DNA of 17,070 nucleotides, from positions 5,143-22,212 of the forward strand of contig DHTR01000023.1 in assembly GCA_002408725.1 (NCBI GenBank). Reading direction: 5' to 3'. The position numbers were made by a program, and so were the translations under genes. Below the pieces are notes generated by a model, which made no database searches, was not told the origin of the DNA, and saw only the letters and a list, made by a program, of their open reading frames with translations. Each line of letters begins with the position of its first letter. Position 1 is the stretch's first letter. The stretch comes from Pelotomaculum sp. UBA5255. Its GTDB lineage: Bacteria; Bacillota; Desulfotomaculia; Desulfotomaculales; Pelotomaculaceae. Shown here piece by piece: positions 13,995 through 17,070 of this stretch.

Positions 13995-15119
13995 TTGATT
14001 GACGTGGCAGAGGGGGAGCTTTCCCGCCGATGGTTGATTGGGCTGGTCAACTTTCTCCTTGGATTTGCCATTCAGGGGTCCATCATTTTTATCCCCCTTC
14101 TGGGTGCCCAGTTAGGGGCTTCCGATTTTCAAGTAGGGCTAATTGGCGCTGTTTACGGGGGCTCTTTCCTGGTTTCATCCCTTTTTTCAGGCTGGAAATC
14201 GGACACTCTGGGAAGGCTCCTCTTCGTGCGTTGGGGTCTTTTTATCAGCAGCGCGGCCTTCGCTGCCCAACTCCTGGCCGACAGTATTCTGGTGCTTGCA
14301 CTGGCGCGCGGAGCGGTGGGATTTACCCTTGGCATCGCCACCGCGGCATCCATTGCCTATGCCTTTGAAGCGGGTATCGACATGGGTAAATTTAGCTCTT
14401 ATGGATCCCTGGGCTGGATTTTCGGCGCCATGGGTGCGGCCCTGATAGGAGATATTCATCTGCTGTTCTGGCTGAGCTTCCTGGTCTGCCTGCTAGCCTT
14501 TCTGGTCTCTCTTCTTTTTCAAGAAGCGCCGTCTTCCGGTTCCTCACTGCCCCCCAAGCTCTGGCCGGTAATGAGAAAGAATTACCGGGTCTACCTCGCT
14601 GTGTTCCTGCGTCACCTGGGGGCCACTGCGGTCTGGATCATCCTGCCCTTGTACCTGGCCAGCCTGGGTCTGAACAAGTTCTGGATCGGCCTGTTGTGGG
14701 GGATTAATTTTGTCGTACAGTTTATTGTGATGCGCTGCCTGCAGCGGTTTTCAGCATACAAGGTATTTGCCTTCGGGCAATTGCTGTCCATCCTGGTCTT
14801 CGCGGCCTTTGCCTTTGCCACCGGAAAGTTGCCCCTCATTGCTGTGAATGCTTTATTGGGTGTAGCCTGGTCCTGCCTTTATGTCGGCGCCCTGCTGATT
14901 GTCTTGCGAAGCGGGGAGGAAAGGGGCACTGCAGGAGGAATCTTCCAGGCGACGCTGAACCTGTGCAATGCGGTGGGACCTCTCCTGGGCGGTCTGATTG
15001 CCCAGCAGTGGGGCTATCGCGGAGTCATGTTCTTTGCGGCAGGACTGGGTGTTGCAGGCATGTTCGTGGCCCTGCCGGAGGCCGGGTCCGGAAAGAAAAA
15101 AGAACCCGTCGAGCTGTAA
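13995..15119 (+). CDS. Major facilitator superfamily transporter
   Basis: This 374-residue secondary transporter has about eleven to twelve hydrophobic segments, slightly short for the superfamily. The loop between helices 2 and 3 carries SGWKSDTLGRLLFVR, a good match to the MFS signature GxxxDxxGRRxxx. Helix 4-5 text (ARGAVGFTLGIATAASIAYA) and the second-half LGGLIAQQWGYRG also fit drug/sugar-type members. The start is TTG at 13995 with GAGAGG nine bases upstream. It follows the TauE/SafE gene on the same strand and ends in a terminator, suggesting a two-gene export unit. The substrate cannot be assigned. Confidence 0.9.
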   Translation: MIDVAEGELSRRWLIGLVNFLLGFAIQGSIIFIPLLGAQLGASDFQVGLIGAVYGGSFLVSSLFSGWKSDTLGRLLFVRWGLFISSAAFAAQLLADSILVLALARGAVGFTLGIATAASIAYAFEAGIDMGKFSSYGSLGWIFGAMGAALIGDIHLLFWLSFLVCLLAFLVSLLFQEAPSSGSSLPPKLWPVMRKNYRVYLAVFLRHLGATAVWIILPLYLASLGLNKFWIGLLWGINFVVQFIVMRCLQRFSAYKVFAFGQLLSILVFAAFAFATGKLPLIAVNALLGVAWSCLYVGALLIVLRSGEERGTAGGIFQATLNLCNAVGPLLGGLIAQQWGYRGVMFFAAGLGVAGMFVALPEAGSGKKKEPVEL

Positions 15120-15137
15120 ATTGAGCCGTAAAATAAG

Positions 15138-15176
15138 AAGGCCCCCCGGCGTCGGGCGCCTTTAGAGGCCTTTATT
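15138..15176 (+). terminator. Intrinsic terminator after the MFS gene
   Basis: AAGGC-cc-CCCG pairs with CGGG-c-GCCTT (15138-15163). An alternative longer fold pairs AAGGCC with GGCCTT at 15167-15172. A short TTTATT follows. The U-tract is weak. Confidence 0.6.
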
Positions 15177-15250
15177 AACAGGATAACCAATTGAATGTAT
15201 GATTATACATCCTTCATTAAAAATTTATTAATGTTATTATGCGACCCCCT

Positions 15251-15266
15251 TGATATAATCTATAAT
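15251..15266 (+). promoter_or_regulatory. Extended -10 element with two overlapping TATAAT boxes
   Basis: TGATATAAT (15251-15259) is identical to the zinc-ribbon promoter core, and a second TATAAT follows at 15261-15266. Transcription would run rightward through the minus-strand small ORF and could reach the TIGR04076 gene 300 bases on. No clear -35 is seen. Confidence 0.4.
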
Positions 15267-15276
15267 GGCAATTATT

Positions 15277-15510
15277 TTAGAGGTTGATTTCGTTTTTTCT
15301 CCCCTTTTTCTTGTTTGGATTGTAGACCTCAAACTTACCTGAAAAGGTTTCCAAATTGTACTCAACTAAGGGAGCCGACTTGTTCAGGCGTTCCATCAGG
15401 TCTACACGCATCTTTGTTATAGCGTTTCCATATTCGTTTCTTTTCCTGTCCACATGGCATCTATGTTTACTCATAACATTATTATGTTCACCCGGCAAAA
15501 GTTCATTCAT
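15277..15510 (-). CDS. Small basic hypothetical protein (doubtful gene)
   Basis: The protein is 77 residues from the ATG at 15510, preferred over an ATG at 15534 because GGATGGGG lies eight bases upstream. It is hydrophilic and basic, rich in Asn, Lys and Arg, with HRCHVDRKRNEYGNAI in the middle and a lysine-rich tail (NPNKKKGRKNEINL). I do not recognise it. The region is more AT-rich than its neighbours, and the coding strand is purine-rich, as real genes often are. Against it: a rightward promoter-like element sits just past its end, and I see no clear promoter of its own. The alternative is an untranslated leader or antisense RNA. Confidence 0.4.
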   Translation of the reverse strand: MNELLPGEHNNVMSKHRCHVDRKRNEYGNAITKMRVDLMERLNKSAPLVEYNLETFSGKFEVYNPNKKKGRKNEINL

Positions 15511-15570
15511 TTTGCCAGCCCCATCCTTCATCACTCAAGGAAATTAAGATTTAAAGGAAGGTGAATTAAG

Positions 15571-15846
15571 ATGTATCAGTACAAGGTAATCGCAACGATT
15601 GTAGAAATTCGGGGAGAGGGGAAATGTTCATACGGCCATAAAGTGGGGGACAGTTTTGAGTTTGGGCAGTTCACTCCTGGAGGGCTGTGCCAGTTTGCTT
15701 ACGATTCAATGCGTTCGGCTGTGGCGGCGCTACTCTACGGAGGTCATTTCCCCTGGTCGGAGGACAGCGAGGTTTCAACCTGGGCCTGTCCGGATCCGGA
15801 GCGGCCGGTAATCTTTGAGTTGAAGAGGATTGCAGTTGCTGATTAG
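15571..15846 (+). CDS. TIGR04076-family small protein
   Basis: This 91-residue cytoplasmic protein belongs to an uncharacterised family found mostly in anaerobic bacteria and archaea. Family landmarks are visible: KCSYGHKVGDSFEF near residue 18, FTPGGLCQFAYDSM in the middle, GGHFPWSED, and the C-terminal WACPDPERPVIFELKRI. Three cysteines (18, 40 and 72) are in conserved places, but the first lacks the second cysteine seen in some relatives. The ATG is preceded by GGAAGGTG at eight bases. It stands between a doubtful minus-strand ORF and the FmdB gene, 80 bases before the latter. No function is known; its occurrence next to oxidoreductases in other genomes is only a vague hint. Confidence 0.88.
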   Translation: MYQYKVIATIVEIRGEGKCSYGHKVGDSFEFGQFTPGGLCQFAYDSMRSAVAALLYGGHFPWSEDSEVSTWACPDPERPVIFELKRIAVAD

Positions 15847-15926
15847 CTGATTAAAAGAAGGATTTTTTAGGTTTACGTCGAAATTAACTTGGGTTTTTTG
15901 ATAATTATAAGGGAGGGTTTTTTGAA

Positions 15927-16172
15927 GTGCCAATTTTTGAGTACAAGTGCAGCGACTGTGAAAAAATATTTGAAATTCTCGAGCTGCCGGGGCAGGAAAA
16001 CAAGATCAAGTGTTCGAATTGCGGGAGCGTTAATCTGAAAAAGTTAATCTCGGCCCCCTTTTTGCCGAGCTCGGTAGGAAAACCCGCAAACGACGAACTC
16101 AAATGCTGCGGTGGTACTTCCAGGGAGCAGGGGTGCACACCTGGTTCCTGCTGCGGGCAAGCGCCTAAATAA
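15927..16172 (+). CDS. FmdB-family zinc-ribbon protein with a cysteine-rich tail
   Basis: This is an 81-residue protein starting at a GTG with GGAGG ten bases upstream. MPIFEYKCSDCEKIFE and KCSNCGS are the FmdB/CxxC_CXXC_SSSS ribbon, with a zinc site from two CxxC pairs. The family name comes from a regulator of formamidase genes, but most members are uncharacterised. Residues 60-81 carry five more cysteines (KCCGG, QGC, SCCG), whereas relatives usually have a serine/glycine-rich tail; this may be a second metal site. It is the first of a likely three-gene run, with the metallopeptidase start 40 bases after its stop. Confidence 0.88.
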   Translation: MPIFEYKCSDCEKIFEILELPGQENKIKCSNCGSVNLKKLISAPFLPSSVGKPANDELKCCGGTSREQGCTPGSCCGQAPK

Positions 16173-16212
16173 GGATCCATTTGCCTACAGGAGTGGGAGA
16201 AGGCGTTCAATT

Positions 16213-16971
16213 GTGCAAAGATTAGCTTCAAAAAAACAGGCCGGTCGCCAATGCAAATCCGGAAACTCCGTTAACCTCCGGGGCAAGGTTGTTTATTATA
16301 CAGTGAGGATAAGCCGCCGGGCCAAACATTTGAGTCTGAAGGTGCGCTTTGATTCGACTGAGCTGGAGGTTGTTGCCCCCTTTGAGTTTGACCTGGGGCT
16401 GCTGGAGGATATTCTCCGAAAAAAGCAAGATTGGATTCTGGATCAATTGGACCGCTTCCACCAGGCCGAAAAACAGTGCCTATATAAGCAGTATGGCGGC
16501 AAGAGGGTTTACTACCAGGGTCGTGAATTTGAAGTCGAGACGAAAATAGAGCAGGGCAATACCCGGCATGTATTTATGTGTGAAGGAAAGCTAATCGTTG
16601 TTGTGCCTGAAGGGGCGGAAAAGGAAGCCGGTGCCGTGCTCGAGGAGTGGTTACGGTCGACGGCCCGGCAAATCATCAACCAGCGGGTCGAAGTGGTCAG
16701 CAAAGTGTTGAATCTTTCCTATAACCGTATTTTTATCAGGAGTCAAAAGACCCGCTGGGGTAGTTGTTCCCAAAAAAGGAATTTAAACTTTAACTGGAGA
16801 CTGGTCATGGCGCCGCCAGACGTGCTGGATTACATCGTCGTGCACGAACTGATGCACCTGGTTGAGCTTAATCACTCGAAAAAGTTCTGGCGCCTGGTGG
16901 AAGGTGTTTGCCCGGATTACAAGGTCCACCGTGCCTGGCTTAGAAAAAACGGTCCTTTCTTAACCCTGTAA
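16213..16971 (+). CDS. YgjP-like (COG1451/DUF45) zinc metallopeptidase
   Basis: The protein is 252 residues from a GTG at 16213. This start is chosen because GGAGAAGG sits nine bases upstream and it lies after the FmdB stop; the open frame extends back to 16111 but would overlap that gene. VRISRRAKHLSLKV is the N-terminal signature of the family. TRWGSCS lies just before the active site, and HELMHLVELNH (211-221) gives the zinc ligands H211, H215 and H221 with Glu212 as the base. NHSKKFW follows as in family members. Relatives occur near restriction genes and as stand-alone genes; substrates are unknown. It is probably cytoplasmic, as no signal peptide is seen. Confidence 0.92.
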   Translation: MQRLASKKQAGRQCKSGNSVNLRGKVVYYTVRISRRAKHLSLKVRFDSTELEVVAPFEFDLGLLEDILRKKQDWILDQLDRFHQAEKQCLYKQYGGKRVYYQGREFEVETKIEQGNTRHVFMCEGKLIVVVPEGAEKEAGAVLEEWLRSTARQIINQRVEVVSKVLNLSYNRIFIRSQKTRWGSCSQKRNLNFNWRLVMAPPDVLDYIVVHELMHLVELNHSKKFWRLVEGVCPDYKVHRAWLRKNGPFLTL

Positions 16972-17022
16972 TCCAGCGCCTGTAAAGAGAAGTTTGATTG
17001 CCGGCAACGGAGGTGTCCTGTC

Positions 17023-17070
17023 TTGTGCGGACGATTCACCCTGACCACCGATCTAAGGACCATGAAAGAT
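17023..17070 (+). CDS. SRAP (YedK/HMCES-type) abasic-site protein, first 16 codons
   Basis: The frame from TTG at 17023 to the right edge reads MCGRFTLTTDLRTMKD. Cys2 directly after the start, in MCGRF, is the hallmark of SOS-response-associated peptidase proteins: after removal of the first residue this cysteine forms a thiazolidine crosslink with abasic sites in single-stranded DNA. GGAGG lies nine bases upstream, supporting the TTG start; there is no upstream in-frame ATG. It follows the metallopeptidase by 51 bases on the same strand. Most of the protein is outside the window, so catalytic residues further on cannot be checked. Confidence 0.85.
   Translation, partial: MCGRFTLTTDLRTMKD

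Noticed and set aside
15195..15210. ATGTAT-GATT-ATACAT inverted repeat as an operator
   Set aside because: Only six base pairs in AT-rich DNA; expected by chance and not close to a supported start.
16111..16212. N-terminal extension of the metallopeptidase from an ATG at 16111
   Set aside because: It would overlap the FmdB gene by 62 bases, adds residues that do not look like the family, and lacks a ribosome binding site; the GTG at 16213 has a good one.
1..17070. CRISPR array, tRNA, rRNA, prophage or intact insertion sequence
   Set aside because: No spaced direct repeats, no RNA gene sequence, and no transposase, integrase or phage gene were recognised on either strand.

Overview
The window looks like a chromosomal segment of an anaerobic Gram-positive bacterium, most likely a Clostridia/Peptococcaceae-type Firmicute. 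This is inferred from strong AGGAGG-type ribosome binding sites, frequent GTG and TTG starts (about 8 of 19 genes), extended -10 (TGnTATAAT) promoters, a rubrerythrin, and small zinc-ribbon proteins typical of that group. I see no rRNA, tRNA, CRISPR array, intact insertion sequence or prophage. Most of it is ordinary metabolic and transport DNA; the unusual signals are mainly in the non-coding parts and in two uncharacterised proteins.

Region 1 (1-4433, minus strand): a peptide/nickel-type ABC importer operon in the order lipoprotein binding protein, permease B, permease C, first ATPase. The ATPase runs off the left edge. It has a good promoter about 180 bases upstream (TTGACA-17-TAAAAT) and a terminator-like hairpin with a U-tract between promoter and first gene, so it may be controlled by attenuation.

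Region 2 (4576-6006, minus strand): a sirtuin followed by an unrecognised 160-residue protein, probably one transcript.

Region 3 (6079-6540, plus strand): a two-module zinc-ribbon protein whose Shine-Dalgarno sequence is buried in a perfect 12-bp inverted repeat, followed by a clear terminator.

Region 4 (6697-9145, minus strand): a second ABC importer of the SsuABC/TauABC/NMT1 type (lipoprotein, permease, ATPase); its substrate cannot be told from sequence.

Region 5 (9374-10884, plus strand): a gamma-glutamylcyclotransferase-like protein with terminator, then the decayed C-terminal end of a DUF763 gene, then rubrerythrin. Rubrerythrin shares a bidirectional terminator with a convergent gene.

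Region 6 (10867-12782, minus strand): a YkgJ-type cysteine-cluster protein, and upstream of it a 449-residue coiled-coil protein that resembles the non-catalytic part of some restriction-endonuclease-like proteins.

Region 7 (12968-15119, plus strand): a TauE/SafE exporter and an MFS transporter, then a terminator.

Region 8 (15277-17070): a doubtful small minus-strand ORF, a TIGR04076 protein, and a likely operon of FmdB zinc ribbon, YgjP-like metallopeptidase, and the first 16 codons of a SRAP (YedK/HMCES-type) protein cut by the right edge.
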